Shown: positions 1-6,483 of the stretch, piece by piece
How the letters are laid out: every line of letters begins with the position of its first letter
Position numbering within the stretch: the first letter of the stretch is position 1
NCBI GenBank assembly: GCA_900555805.1
Contig: USMJ01000055.1
Coordinates: 1-7,412, forward strand
Length of the DNA stretch: 7,412 bases
Reading direction: 5' to 3'
Origin: an uncultured Oscillospiraceae bacterium
GTDB taxonomy: Bacteria; Bacillota; Clostridia; Oscillospirales; Acutalibacteraceae
Notes under the pieces: generated by a model
Seen by the model: the letters and a program-made list of their open reading frames with translations, nothing else
Told to the model about the DNA's origin: nothing
The model's database searches: none
Position numbers and translations under genes: made by a program

Positions 1-681
1 TGCGAAGGTGAACAGTCCGCAGGGGTAAACGGATTTCTTCTTGCGTTCGATACCCTTTACCATTTTCTTTGCCACGTGAGCGGGGCTTTGTACGGGGAAG
101 GGTTTCTTGAATTCCTTGGGATTTGCGGTTTTGAAGAAGTTCGTATTCGTTGCGACGGGATACAGGCAGGTCATCGTCACGTTTTCGGGAAGTTCCAGAC
201 GAAGACCTTGCTGGAAGCCTTGCGTGCCGAACTTCGACGCCGAATACACGCAGTAGCCGGGCATAGCCATCTGACCGATTGCGGAAACGGTGATGCAGAA
301 GTGTCCGTCGCGGCCTTTTAAGAAATAAAGGTATTTGCCATAGGTATACATCGGCGAAATCGTATTGACCTGAAACATTCTGTTGACGCGATCCCAGTCG
401 GCGTAGTTGTACTGTTCGTAATAAGGGAAACCGGCGTTTGCATAAAAAATGTCGATTGTGCCGAGTTTTTCTTTTGCGACCTCAAAGATTTTGTCGACGC
501 CTTCCTTGTTGCCGACGTCGCATTGCATGGGGAAGACCTTGCTTTGGTCGAACGTGGAAATGACGTCCGTTTTAAGGTCGACGGCAAGGATTTTGTTGTT
601 GCCTTGCACAAGAAGTTTCAATGTTTCGAGACCAATACCGCTGTTTGCGCCGGTCAGAACGATTTTTTTACCGGTAATCAT
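1..681 (-). CDS. Short-chain dehydrogenase/reductase (SDR), 3' end cut by window edge
   Basis: Translating the minus strand from the ATG at 681-679 gives 227 residues, open to the window edge, so the C-terminus is missing. It is a classical SDR: a Rossmann-fold oxidoreductase using NAD(H) or NADP(H) on an alcohol or carbonyl substrate, presumably cytosolic. Visible motifs are the cofactor loop TGANSGIG (residues 10-17), Asp35 at the end of beta-2 (favours NAD over NADP in this family), Asp55-Val56, the NAG motif (82-84), Asn106, and the catalytic Ser133, Tyr146 and Lys150 in YSASK, with Tyr exactly 13 residues after Ser as usual. Classical SDRs have about 250 residues, so most of the protein is present. 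The start is supported by GGAG (plus 689-692) seven bases upstream and a promoter at 712-740. The substrate cannot be told from sequence. It is divergent from the gene at 856 and uses mostly GAA and CGN codons. Confidence 0.93.
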   Translation of the reverse strand, partial: MITGKKIVLTGANSGIGLETLKLLVQGNNKILAVDLKTDVISTFDQSKVFPMQCDVGNKEGVDKIFEVAKEKLGTIDIFYANAGFPYYEQYNYADWDRVNRMFQVNTISPMYTYGKYLYFLKGRDGHFCITVSAIGQMAMPGYCVYSASKFGTQGFQQGLRLELPENVTMTCLYPVATNTNFFKTANPKEFKKPFPVQSPAHVAKKMVKGIERKKKSVYPCGLFTFA

Positions 682-711
682 AAATTTGCTCCGTATTATT
701 TTAATAACAAC

Positions 712-740
712 ATAATAGCACAACGCCGAAAAAATGAAAA
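712..740 (-). promoter_or_regulatory. Likely promoter of the SDR gene
   Basis: On the minus strand a -35-like TTTTCA (plus 735-740) is followed by a 17-base spacer and TATTAT (plus 712-717). TGC directly precedes the -10 hexamer, which gives an extended -10 (TGnTATTAT). The -10 ends about 30 bases before the start codon, leaving a short leader that includes the GGAG ribosome binding site. The -35 is only a partial match (4 of 6). Confidence 0.5.
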
Positions 741-791
741 GCGTTTTGAAAAACGAAATTGCCGCGGGGCGTTAATTTCCCGCAAGATTGT

Positions 792-820
792 TTGACTTTA
801 ATATAAAATATTTATATAAT
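792..820 (+). promoter_or_regulatory. Near-consensus sigma-A promoter of the 856 gene/glnS operon
   Basis: TTGACT (792-797), a 17-base spacer and a perfect TATAAT (815-820) form an almost ideal housekeeping promoter. The start codon at 856 lies 35 bases beyond the -10. The leader is purine-rich, with GGGAG at 838-842 as the likely ribosome binding site; its 13-base distance from the ATG is on the long side. No leader structure such as a T-box fits between promoter and gene. Confidence 0.8.
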
Positions 821-855
821 AAATAAAAATCGGAAAAGGGAGAAGAAAAGACGAT

Positions 856-1248
856 ATGCTGACCGTAAATTACGTTGACGACGACGAAGAACTTTTGAGA
901 ATTTACGACCGCGCGGGGGTGACGGGCGCAAACACGAGCGGTATCAACGCGGTGCTCTTCGATGACGACGAGGGCGTGGGCGTATGCAAAATGGTGCTTC
1001 GCGACGAAGGGATCCTTATCGTATCTTTCGACGTCGCAAAGGACAAGGCGGAAGATCCGTCGGTTTCCGACTTCTTTTTCAGGACGATTCTTTTCAAACT
1101 GTCGATGAGCGAAGTCAATATTCTTATTGCGCCCGACGACAGGCTTGAAAAATTCGGATTCAAAAAACAAGGAGATTTGATGGTTGTTGCCGCGCGGGAC
1201 GTAGTTTTCCCGTCGTCCTGCGGCGGAAATCACCAAATCGATAATTAA
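856..1248 (+). CDS. Small GNAT-like (acetyltransferase-fold) protein, function unknown
   Basis: This 130-residue protein starts at an ATG behind a strong promoter. No exact family can be named. Its pattern, an acidic N-terminus (DDDE at 8-11), a strand pair around residues 32-58 (LFDDDEGVGVCKM then GILIVSFDV), a helix near 70-84, and a late strand followed by LEKFGF (98-102), resembles the core of GNAT N-acetyltransferases, where an LGF-like motif follows beta-6. The usual Q/R-x-x-G-x-G/A acetyl-CoA loop is not evident, so catalytic activity is doubtful. The C-terminus carries FPSSCGG, and I recall a cysteine near the end in related uncharacterised clostridial proteins. It ends 50 bases before glnS with no convincing terminator between, so the two are probably co-transcribed. 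The antisense frame over this gene is a shadow. Confidence 0.75.
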   Translation: MLTVNYVDDDEELLRIYDRAGVTGANTSGINAVLFDDDEGVGVCKMVLRDEGILIVSFDVAKDKAEDPSVSDFFFRTILFKLSMSEVNILIAPDDRLEKFGFKKQGDLMVVAARDVVFPSSCGGNHQIDN

Positions 1249-1287
1249 CCGAATAAAATCGGCGTATAAAGCGTCGATTTTTCCATT

Positions 1288-1293
1288 AAGGAG
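1288..1293 (+). promoter_or_regulatory. Ribosome binding site of glnS
   Basis: AAGGAG lies five bases before the ATG at 1299 and fixes that start. The 50-base gap upstream has an AT-rich TATAAA at 1265-1270 but no matching -35, so a separate glnS promoter is not supported. Confidence 0.8.
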
Positions 1294-1298
1294 CATAT

Positions 1299-2963
1299 AT
1301 GGAAGAATTTGCAAAACCAACCAACTTTATTGAAGACATCATTGACGCCGACCTTAAAAGCGGCAAGCATACGTTTATAGCGACGCGTTTCCCGCCCGAA
1401 CCGAACGGGTATCTGCATATCGGTCACGCAAAAGCCGTCTGCATAAATTTCGGCATTAAGGAAAAATATCACGGCACTTGCAATCTGCGTTTCGACGACA
1501 CCAACCCGTCCAAAGAGGACGTCGAGTACGTCAACAGCATTCAGGAGGACATCAAGTGGCTCGGCTTTCAGTGGAACAAGGTGCTTTATGCGTCGAGCTA
1601 TTTCGATTTCATCTATGAATGCGCGGTCAAGCTCATCAAAATGGGCAAGGCCTATGTCGACGATCTTTCCGCCGACGAGATAAGAGAATACAGAGGTACA
1701 CTCACCGAGCCGGGCAAGGACAGCCCCTACAAGAACCGCTCAATAGAGGAAAACCTCGACCTGTTCCAGAGAATGACGGACGGCGAGTTCCCCGACGGAG
1801 CCAAGGTCTTAAGAGCCAAGATAGATATGGCTTCGCCGAATATGAATATGCGCGACCCCGTTATTTACAGAATCGCTCATGTTTCACATCATCAGACAGG
1901 CGACAAATGGTGCGTCTATCCCATGTATGACTTCGCTCATCCCCTTTCGGACACGAGAGAGGGCGTCACTCATTCGCTCTGTTCGCTCGAATTTGAAAAT
2001 CACAGACCGCTTTACGATTGGTTCTTGAGAGAACTTGAACTTGAGCATCCGTCAAGACAGATTGAGTTCGCGAGACTTAACCTCAACTACTGCCTGACGA
2101 GCAAGAGAAAGTGCTTACAGCTTGTCAACGAAGGCATTGTCGACGGATGGAACGACCCGAGAATGGTCACAATAAGCGGTATGCGCCGCAGAGGATATCC
2201 CGCCGCCGCGATAAGAGACTTCTGCGACAGAATAGGCGTTTCCAAGGCGTACAGCGTAGTTGACTTCGGACTTCTCGAAGCCTGCGTCAGGGACGACCTT
2301 AACATAAACGCTGCCAGAGCTATGGCGGTTCTCCGTCCGCTCAAGGTTGTCATCGACAACTATCCCGACGGCGTGACAGAGGATATCGAAGTCGAGATAA
2401 ACCCGAACAAACCCGAGCTCGGAACAAGAACAGTCAAGTTCTCGAAGGAACTTTTCGTCGAGCAGGAGGACTTCATGATAGAGCCTGTCAAAAAGTATTT
2501 CAGACTCTTCCCCGGCAACGAGGTCAGACTCAAGAGCGCTTACTTTGTCAAGTGCGTCGGCTATGAAACCGACGGCGACGGCAATGTCACTGTCGTTCAC
2601 TGCACATACGATCCGCTCAGCAAGGGCGGCGACTCACCCGACGGAAGAAAGGTCAAAGGTACGCTTCACTGGGTCAGCGCGGCTGACAGCGTTAAATGCG
2701 AAGTCAGGCTCTATGACAGACTGTTCAATGTCGAGAATCCCTCGGATGAGAGCAAGGGTAGCTTCAAGGATAATCTTAATCCCGATTCGCTTGTTGTTCT
2801 CAGCGACTGTCTCGTCGAAGGCTCGCTCAAGGACGCAAAACCCGGAGATGTTTTCCAGTTCATGAGACAGGGCTATTTCTGCGTCGACACTTCGAGCAGT
2901 GACGATAAGCTTGTATTCAACAGAACCGTAGCTTTGAACTCATCGTTCCAAGCTAAAAAATAA
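1299..2963 (+). CDS. glnS: Glutaminyl-tRNA synthetase
   Basis: Class I aminoacyl-tRNA synthetase joining glutamine to tRNA-Gln in the cytosol with ATP. The 554-residue length matches E. coli GlnRS. The catalytic domain shows PPEPNG then HIGH (residues 40-43), the conserved RFDDTNP (64-70), and the second signature as LTSKRK (266-271), where the usual form is MSKRK, so Met is replaced by Thr. The region from about 335 on fits the beta-barrel anticodon-binding domains. The protein aligns along its whole length with bacterial GlnRS rather than GluRS, and no frameshift is seen. Its presence implies direct charging rather than sole reliance on GatCAB amidation. The first 70 codons use GAA and CGT, while the rest favours GAG and AGA, with the switch just after RFDDTNP (see findings). 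It lies between the GNAT-like gene and a membrane-protein gene 18 bases downstream, probably as one operon. Confidence 0.97.
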   Translation: MEEFAKPTNFIEDIIDADLKSGKHTFIATRFPPEPNGYLHIGHAKAVCINFGIKEKYHGTCNLRFDDTNPSKEDVEYVNSIQEDIKWLGFQWNKVLYASSYFDFIYECAVKLIKMGKAYVDDLSADEIREYRGTLTEPGKDSPYKNRSIEENLDLFQRMTDGEFPDGAKVLRAKIDMASPNMNMRDPVIYRIAHVSHHQTGDKWCVYPMYDFAHPLSDTREGVTHSLCSLEFENHRPLYDWFLRELELEHPSRQIEFARLNLNYCLTSKRKCLQLVNEGIVDGWNDPRMVTISGMRRRGYPAAAIRDFCDRIGVSKAYSVVDFGLLEACVRDDLNINAARAMAVLRPLKVVIDNYPDGVTEDIEVEINPNKPELGTRTVKFSKELFVEQEDFMIEPVKKYFRLFPGNEVRLKSAYFVKCVGYETDGDGNVTVVHCTYDPLSKGGDSPDGRKVKGTLHWVSAADSVKCEVRLYDRLFNVENPSDESKGSFKDNLNPDSLVVLSDCLVEGSLKDAKPGDVFQFMRQGYFCVDTSSSDDKLVFNRTVALNSSFQAKK

Positions 2964-2981
2964 AAAAGGCAGGTAAAAGTT

Positions 2982-3662
2982 ATGAATTTATCTTACAGAA
3001 TTTCAACGGCTATACTTGGTTTCGGCTCTATACTTTGCGCTTTCTTTCTGAAATTTTTCACATTCACGATAACGGCTGTTATCATCACTAAGACCTACAG
3101 CTATTCGATCTTTGAAGCTATCAGAGAGCTGACAAAGAGAAACAGCGGTTCTTCCGGCGACAACTCGGCTGTCATGGAGATCATAGATCCCATGCTCAAG
3201 CCGGCTATCACTTTCTTTGTTCTCGTCGCCATATGCTGTCTTATCGCTCTCGCGATATCTATTCTCTCGTCGGTCTCCGACCTTCATGTTCCGCAGGCTA
3301 TACTTTCGGCCGTCGGCTTCATCCTGCTTATCATTGCCGCAGGCTGCGGCTCTAACGCTCTGGGCTGTCTGACGGGCGACGAACCCAAGGTCGCTCTTTC
3401 GTCTCTCGCCACCGCCGCCGCAGGAGAACTGACAAAGGATAACGCGCTTTCGACTTTAGGCTCGGCGCTTTCCAAGGTTCAGGTCGCTCAGCTTTCATAC
3501 GGTTTCTATATCGTTATGGCTGTGTTCGCCGTCATCTTCATCATGAGCTTGATCTTCGCTTTTGTCTGCAACAATGATCAGCCCAAAAAGACAGGCAAGA
3601 AACACAGAAAAGAATACAAAAGAAAGAAACCCATGAAGAAGCTCAGCGCTATAGGCAAATAA
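2982..3662 (+). CDS. Four-helix membrane protein of unknown function
   Basis: I do not recognise this 226-residue protein. It has four hydrophobic stretches long enough to span the membrane: about 7-36, 75-97, 104-123 and 172-195. The loop between the first two (about 45-70) is charged and Ser/Gly-rich. The loop between the third and fourth (125-170) is Ala/Ser-rich. The last 26 residues are strongly basic (13 Lys or Arg), which by the positive-inside rule places the C-terminus in the cytoplasm and, with four helices, the N-terminus too. No catalytic or transporter motif is visible and there is no cleavable signal peptide. AAGGCAGG lies about eight bases before the ATG. It starts 18 bases after glnS and is followed by a terminator, so it is the last gene of that operon; a functional link to GlnRS is not implied. 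Confidence 0.85.
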   Translation: MNLSYRISTAILGFGSILCAFFLKFFTFTITAVIITKTYSYSIFEAIRELTKRNSGSSGDNSAVMEIIDPMLKPAITFFVLVAICCLIALAISILSSVSDLHVPQAILSAVGFILLIIAAGCGSNALGCLTGDEPKVALSSLATAAAGELTKDNALSTLGSALSKVQVAQLSYGFYIVMAVFAVIFIMSLIFAFVCNNDQPKKTGKKHRKEYKRKKPMKKLSAIGK

Positions 3663-3671
3663 TTGCGCTCC

Positions 3672-3706
3672 AAAACGCCGATCTGCACCCGCACTTCGGC
3701 GTTTTT
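3672..3706 (+). terminator. Rho-independent terminator of the glnS operon
   Basis: AAAACGCCGA (3672-3681) pairs perfectly with TCGGCGTTTT (3696-3705) around a 14-base loop, and the right arm merges into a run of five T. It lies ten bases after the membrane-protein stop codon. Confidence 0.88.
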
Positions 3707-3762
3707 ATTCGCCCAAAGCAGAAATTTCGGGCGTACCGATTATTAAAATTCGGAGGTTATGT

Positions 3763-4053
3763 ATGTCTGAACTTTTAGATCAGCTCGACGACGATGAGCT
3801 TGAGCCGACCGTCAAAATCACCGACACCGACGGTGTGACCGCCGTTTATGAATTTCTCGATATTGTTAATTTGAATAATATTGAGTACGCCGTGCTGTGT
3901 GCTCCCGACAGCGACGGCCTCGTTGATATTTTCCGCATCGTCACGGTCAACGGCGAGGAGAAATATTCGAGGGTCGCCGACGAAGAAACACTCGACGCGG
4001 TTTTTCACATCTTCATGGTCAAAAACGAGGACGAATTTGATTTTGAAGATTAA
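3763..4053 (+). CDS. DUF1292 (YrzB-type) family protein
   Basis: A 96-residue acidic protein matching the DUF1292 pattern: acidic N-terminus, a strand with TDTDG (20-24), YEFLDIVNLNNIEYAVL (29-45), a P-x-x-x-x-x-V-D-I-x-R segment (48-58), then EEKYSRVADEETLDAVFHIF (65-84) and an acidic tail. The family is widespread in Firmicutes, is small and cytosolic, and has no established biochemical function; in many genomes it sits near ruvX and alaS-type genes, which are not seen here. GGAGG at 3752-3756 lies six bases before the ATG. It lies between two terminators and so is probably transcribed alone, though I found no clear promoter in 3707-3762. Confidence 0.9.
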   Translation: MSELLDQLDDDELEPTVKITDTDGVTAVYEFLDIVNLNNIEYAVLCAPDSDGLVDIFRIVTVNGEEKYSRVADEETLDAVFHIFMVKNEDEFDFED

Positions 4054-4066
4054 AAAAAGCAAACTT

Positions 4067-4101
4067 AAACGCCTTTCGGAACTTTCCTGGAGGCGTTTTT
4101 T
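4067..4101 (+). terminator. Rho-independent terminator after the DUF1292 gene
   Basis: AAACGCCT (4067-4074) pairs with AGGCGTTT (4091-4098) across a 16-base loop, ending in a run of six T (4096-4101). It starts 14 bases after the stop codon and separates this gene from glmS. Confidence 0.85.
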
Positions 4102-4140
4102 CGCTTGTATATAAAGTATCCAAAAAGTGTACATACTGAA

Positions 4141-4172
4141 TTAACATAAAAGGGAAAATCTGAATGTATACT
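4141..4172 (+). promoter_or_regulatory. Possible glmS promoter (weak)
   Basis: TTAACA (4141-4146, 5 of 6 to the -35 consensus) and TATACT (4167-4172, 5 of 6 to the -10 consensus) are separated by 20 bases, longer than usual. TATACT lies 29 bases before the glmS start codon. A rough inverted repeat, ATAAAGTAT (4111-4119) and ATACTTTAT (4168-4176), brackets the area. A promoter must exist here because the preceding gene is terminated at 4101, but these exact hexamers are only a best guess. Confidence 0.35.
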
Positions 4173-4201
4173 TTATTAACTACAGCACGGAGGTTTATAT
4201 T

Positions 4202-6034
4202 ATGTGTGGAATTATCGGATATGTCGGCGACGACATCGCGACCGGTTATCTTGTTTCCGGTCTTGAAAAGCTTGAATACAGAGGCTACGATTCGGCAGGT
4301 ATCGCCGTTATCGAAAATGGAAGAATAGACGTTATAAAGTCAAAGGGCAGGCTGAAAGTTCTCGAAGAAAAAATCAGCGAACAGGGCGGATTTTCAAACG
4401 GAACTATCGGCATCGGCCACACCCGTTGGGCGACCCACGGCGAGCCGTCCGACCTGAACTCGCATCCGCACCTGAGCAAAAGCGGACTTTTCGCCGTCGT
4501 TCACAACGGAATCATCGAAAACTTCTCCATACTAAAAGAAAAGCTCATCTCGCAGGGATATGAATTCAAGTCGGAAACCGACACCGAGGTCGTGTCCCAA
4601 CTGCTTGAGAAAAACTATGACGGCGACCTGCTCAAAGCCGTCAAAAAGACGGCTGATGTCCTCGAAGGCTCATACGCCTTAGGAATTCTCTGCCGCGATT
4701 ATCCCGATAAATTTGTTTGCGTACGCCGAGCCAGTCCGCTGATTGTCGGCGTGAGCGACAAGGGAAATTTCATCGCGTCGGACATTACCGCCATACTGAG
4801 CTATACAAACAATATATATAAGCTCAACGACGGCGAGATCGCTCTGCTTTCAAAGGATGAGGTGCTTTTCTACGATCAATATCTCCAGCCGCTCAAGAAA
4901 TCCGTCACTCATATCGACTGGGACATTTCTTCGGCTGAGAAGTGCGGATACGAACACTTCATGCTCAAGGAGATAATGGAACAGCCCGAAGCTATCAGGG
5001 CGACGATCTCACCGAGAATCAAAGACAACGGAACGATCGCTCTCGACGGAGTGAACCTCACCAAGCAGGATATCGAAAACCTTAGCAAAATCTATATTGT
5101 AGCATGCGGTTCGGCGTACCACGTCGGAGTAGTCGGAAAATATGTTATCGAAAAGCTGACGAGAATCCCGGTCGAGGTCGACATCGCGTCTGAATTCAGA
5201 TACCGCGACCCAATCGTCGACGGCGACACGCTCGTTATCATAATCTCACAAAGCGGCGAGACCGCCGACACGCTCGCCGCCCTCAGAATGGCGAAATCAA
5301 AGGGCGCAAGAGTCCTGTCGATAGTCAACGTCGTCGGCAGCAGCATAGCGAGCGAAAGCGACGACGTGCTTTACACATGGGCAGGCCCCGAAATCGCCGT
5401 TGCGACCACAAAGGCATACTCGACGCAGCTTTGCATGATGTATATTCTCGCCGTCCACATGGCGAAAGAGCTTGAAAAAATCAGCCCGAACGAAACAAGA
5501 CGGCTTCTATCGGCGCTCATGGCTATCCCCGAAAAGCTCGAAGGAGTTCTGCACTCAGCGCCCGAAATTGAGGAGACCGCCAAGCTGTTCAAGGATCTCG
5601 AACACGCCTATTTCATCGGCAGAGGCATAGACTACGCGATCGCGCTCGAAGCGTCGCTGAAACTCAAAGAAATCAGCTACATTCACTCCGAGGCATACGG
5701 CGCGGGAGAACTCAAGCACGGAACGATATCGCTCATAGAGCCCGGAACAATGGTCGTCGCTCTCGCCTGCGTTGACGAGCTTTTCGCCAAAACGATGAGC
5801 AACATCAAGGAGGTCAAAGCGAGAGGCGCAAAGGTTCTCTGCGTGACGACAGCCAAGCATTCAGACGAACTCGGAGATATTGACTACAAGTTGATAGTCC
5901 CCGACACGGAAGCCCTGTTCATAGGTTCGCTCGAAGTCGTACCGATGCAGCTACTCGGATACTATGTTTCGAAGCACAGAGGATGTGACATTGACAAGCC
6001 GAGAAATCTCGCCAAGTCGGTTACTGTGGAGTGA
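4202..6034 (+). CDS. glmS: Glutamine--fructose-6-phosphate aminotransferase (isomerizing)
   Basis: Cytosolic enzyme that turns fructose-6-phosphate and glutamine into glucosamine-6-phosphate and glutamate, the entry step to UDP-GlcNAc for cell wall synthesis. The 610-residue length is typical. The N-terminal class II glutaminase domain (about 1-240) begins MCGIIGYVG with nucleophile Cys2 and carries HTRWATHG (73-80) and HNG (101-103). Two SIS sugar-isomerase domains follow (about 293-430 and 464-600) with ACGSAYH (301-307), SQSGET (349-354) and TTKAYSTQ (402-409). Glu490 (LKLKE), His506 (LKHG) and Lys605 in the C-terminal LAKSVTVE match the isomerase-site residues Glu488, His504 and Lys603 of E. 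coli. GGAGG at 4189-4193 sits eight bases before the ATG. It is monocistronic between terminators. The 100-base leader cannot hold a glmS ribozyme. Confidence 0.98.
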   Translation: MCGIIGYVGDDIATGYLVSGLEKLEYRGYDSAGIAVIENGRIDVIKSKGRLKVLEEKISEQGGFSNGTIGIGHTRWATHGEPSDLNSHPHLSKSGLFAVVHNGIIENFSILKEKLISQGYEFKSETDTEVVSQLLEKNYDGDLLKAVKKTADVLEGSYALGILCRDYPDKFVCVRRASPLIVGVSDKGNFIASDITAILSYTNNIYKLNDGEIALLSKDEVLFYDQYLQPLKKSVTHIDWDISSAEKCGYEHFMLKEIMEQPEAIRATISPRIKDNGTIALDGVNLTKQDIENLSKIYIVACGSAYHVGVVGKYVIEKLTRIPVEVDIASEFRYRDPIVDGDTLVIIISQSGETADTLAALRMAKSKGARVLSIVNVVGSSIASESDDVLYTWAGPEIAVATTKAYSTQLCMMYILAVHMAKELEKISPNETRRLLSALMAIPEKLEGVLHSAPEIEETAKLFKDLEHAYFIGRGIDYAIALEASLKLKEISYIHSEAYGAGELKHGTISLIEPGTMVVALACVDELFAKTMSNIKEVKARGAKVLCVTTAKHSDELGDIDYKLIVPDTEALFIGSLEVVPMQLLGYYVSKHRGCDIDKPRNLAKSVTVE

Positions 6035-6038
6035 AAAC

Positions 6039-6386
6039 TTAATTTTTCGGTGACGGTTTTATTATATAAACCGTCACTTTTTTCTTTGAAACATGACATT
6101 TATCAATTGTATACTTTGTCCCATGGGAATTGCCATCCCAGAAAGCAATGATTTCATCGGCATAATCAATAATTTTTTGATTTCTTTTTAATGGCGCTGC
6201 TTTTCCGAATTTATTATATTCAGGCAAAAATTCTGTTAGTTTTATATGGTTTTTGTTAGCATATTCTTTTGCGCAAGTATCAACACCCCTTGCACCGCCT
6301 GAAACGATTTCTGTAACATTATCGGGAATGTATTTATTCAAGTTTCTGATTTTTATATCTCTCGATCCAACAATAGCAAGTTTCAT
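6039..6386 (-). CDS. Small SLOG-superfamily protein (DUF2493/YspA-like)
   Basis: A 115-residue, single-domain protein with the marks of the YspA/DUF2493 branch of the SLOG (YpsA/LOG-related) Rossmannoid superfamily: MKLAIVGSRDI at the start (strand then GSR loop), VSGGARGVD (28-36) as the nucleotide-binding glycine loop, AAPLKRNQKIIDYAD (63-77) and AFWDGNSHGT (81-90). SLOG proteins are thought to bind nucleotides or nucleotide-derived ligands, and several occur in conflict or stress systems; no reaction can be assigned here. ATG 6386 is preferred over an in-frame TTG at 6398 because GGGTGAT lies three bases before the ATG and the predicted promoter leaves no room for the TTG. The gene is clearly richer in A+T than its neighbours (about one third G+C by eye), suggesting acquisition. 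It converges on glmS with four bases between stops and diverges from the ribbon-helix-helix gene. Confidence 0.88.
   Translation of the reverse strand: MKLAIVGSRDIKIRNLNKYIPDNVTEIVSGGARGVDTCAKEYANKNHIKLTEFLPEYNKFGKAAPLKRNQKIIDYADEIIAFWDGNSHGTKYTIDKCHVSKKKVTVYIIKPSPKN
6050..6083 (+). terminator. glmS terminator, lying inside the convergent SLOG gene
   Basis: GTGACGGTTT (6050-6059) pairs perfectly with AAACCGTCAC (6068-6077) around an eight-base loop and is followed by six T (6078-6083). It begins 15 bases after the glmS stop. The same bases encode the C-terminal residues of the minus-strand gene, so the sequence serves both purposes. On the minus strand the hairpin is followed by A-rich DNA, so it is unlikely to stop transcription in that direction. 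Confidence 0.85.
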
Positions 6387-6389
6387 ATA

Positions 6390-6396
6390 ATCACCC
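6390..6396 (-). promoter_or_regulatory. Ribosome binding site deciding the SLOG gene start
   Basis: The minus strand reads GGGTGAT then TAT then ATG at 6386. GGTGAT can pair with the 3' end of 16S rRNA (AUCACC). The divergent gene uses the same arrangement, GGTGAT plus three bases before ATG. The in-frame TTG at 6398 overlaps this site and has no site of its own. Confidence 0.65.
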
Positions 6397-6403
6397 AAAA
6401 TAT

Positions 6404-6427
6404 AGTATACTCATTTTAAGTATACTT
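6404..6427. promoter_or_regulatory. Tandem AGTATACT palindromes, candidate repressor operator
   Basis: Two perfect 8-bp palindromes AGTATACT lie at 6404-6411 and 6419-6426, with centres 15 bp apart; the second extends to the 10-bp palindrome AAGTATACTT (6418-6427). A one-mismatch copy, AATATACT, is at 6456-6463. Arc/MetJ-type regulators bind such paired short palindromic sites, and a gene for an Arc-like protein starts 60 bp away. Binding here would block the SLOG promoter. The regulator-site pairing is inference from position and symmetry. Confidence 0.5.
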
Positions 6428-6431
6428 GCAA
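6404..6431 (-). promoter_or_regulatory. Likely promoter of the SLOG gene, overlapped by palindromes
   Basis: On the minus strand TTGCAA (plus 6426-6431; 4 of 6 to consensus) is followed by a 16-base spacer and TATACT (plus 6404-6409; 5 of 6). Transcription would begin around 6397, giving a leader of only about ten bases before ATG 6386. Both palindromes of the operator overlap this promoter, one on the -10 and one in the spacer reaching the -35. Confidence 0.5.
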
Positions 6432-6446
6432 CATCATATCGTAAAA

Positions 6447-6476
6447 TAATCTTAAAATATACTTAATTTAAGATTA
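6447..6476. repeat. 10-bp perfect inverted repeat upstream of the ribbon-helix-helix gene
   Basis: TAATCTTAAA (6447-6456) and TTTAAGATTA (6467-6476) are exact inverted copies around ATATACTTAA (6457-6466). The spacer holds TATACT (6458-6463), a possible -10 for the gene at 6487 although no good -35 lies at the right distance, and the third, imperfect AGTATACT-like site. Its place directly before the ribosome binding site suits an autoregulatory operator. Confidence 0.5.
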
Positions 6477-6483
6477 AGGTGAT
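6476..6483 (+). promoter_or_regulatory. Ribosome binding site of the ribbon-helix-helix gene
   Basis: AAGGTGAT sits three bases before the ATG at 6487. It pairs with the 16S rRNA tail through GGTGAT, and its first base overlaps the right arm of the inverted repeat, so an operator-bound protein or folded leader could also hinder translation. Confidence 0.65.

Noticed and set aside
241..262. Suspected frameshift in the SDR gene before the YxxxK motif
   Set aside because: Re-reading the bases gives an unbroken frame with YSASK and the correct 13-residue spacing from the catalytic Ser; the first impression was a reading slip.
682..855. T-box or other riboswitch ahead of the glnS operon
   Set aside because: The leader from the promoter at 792-820 to the ATG at 856 is too short and lacks a T-box core; no terminator/antiterminator pair is visible.
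772..1320. 182-codon open frame on the minus strand opposite the GNAT-like gene
   Set aside because: The plus-strand frame has a near-consensus promoter and a plausible fold pattern; the antisense frame runs through that promoter and into glnS without its own signals.
6384..6398. TTG at 6398 as start of the SLOG gene
   Set aside because: GGGTGAT lies three bases before ATG 6386 and overlaps the TTG; SLOG proteins of this type begin directly with the strand before GSR, and the predicted transcription start leaves no leader for the TTG.
6404..6476. CRISPR or tandem repeat array in the SLOG/regulator intergenic region
   Set aside because: The repeated units are short palindromes (8-10 bp) with irregular spacing, which suits operator sites, not CRISPR repeats with spacers.
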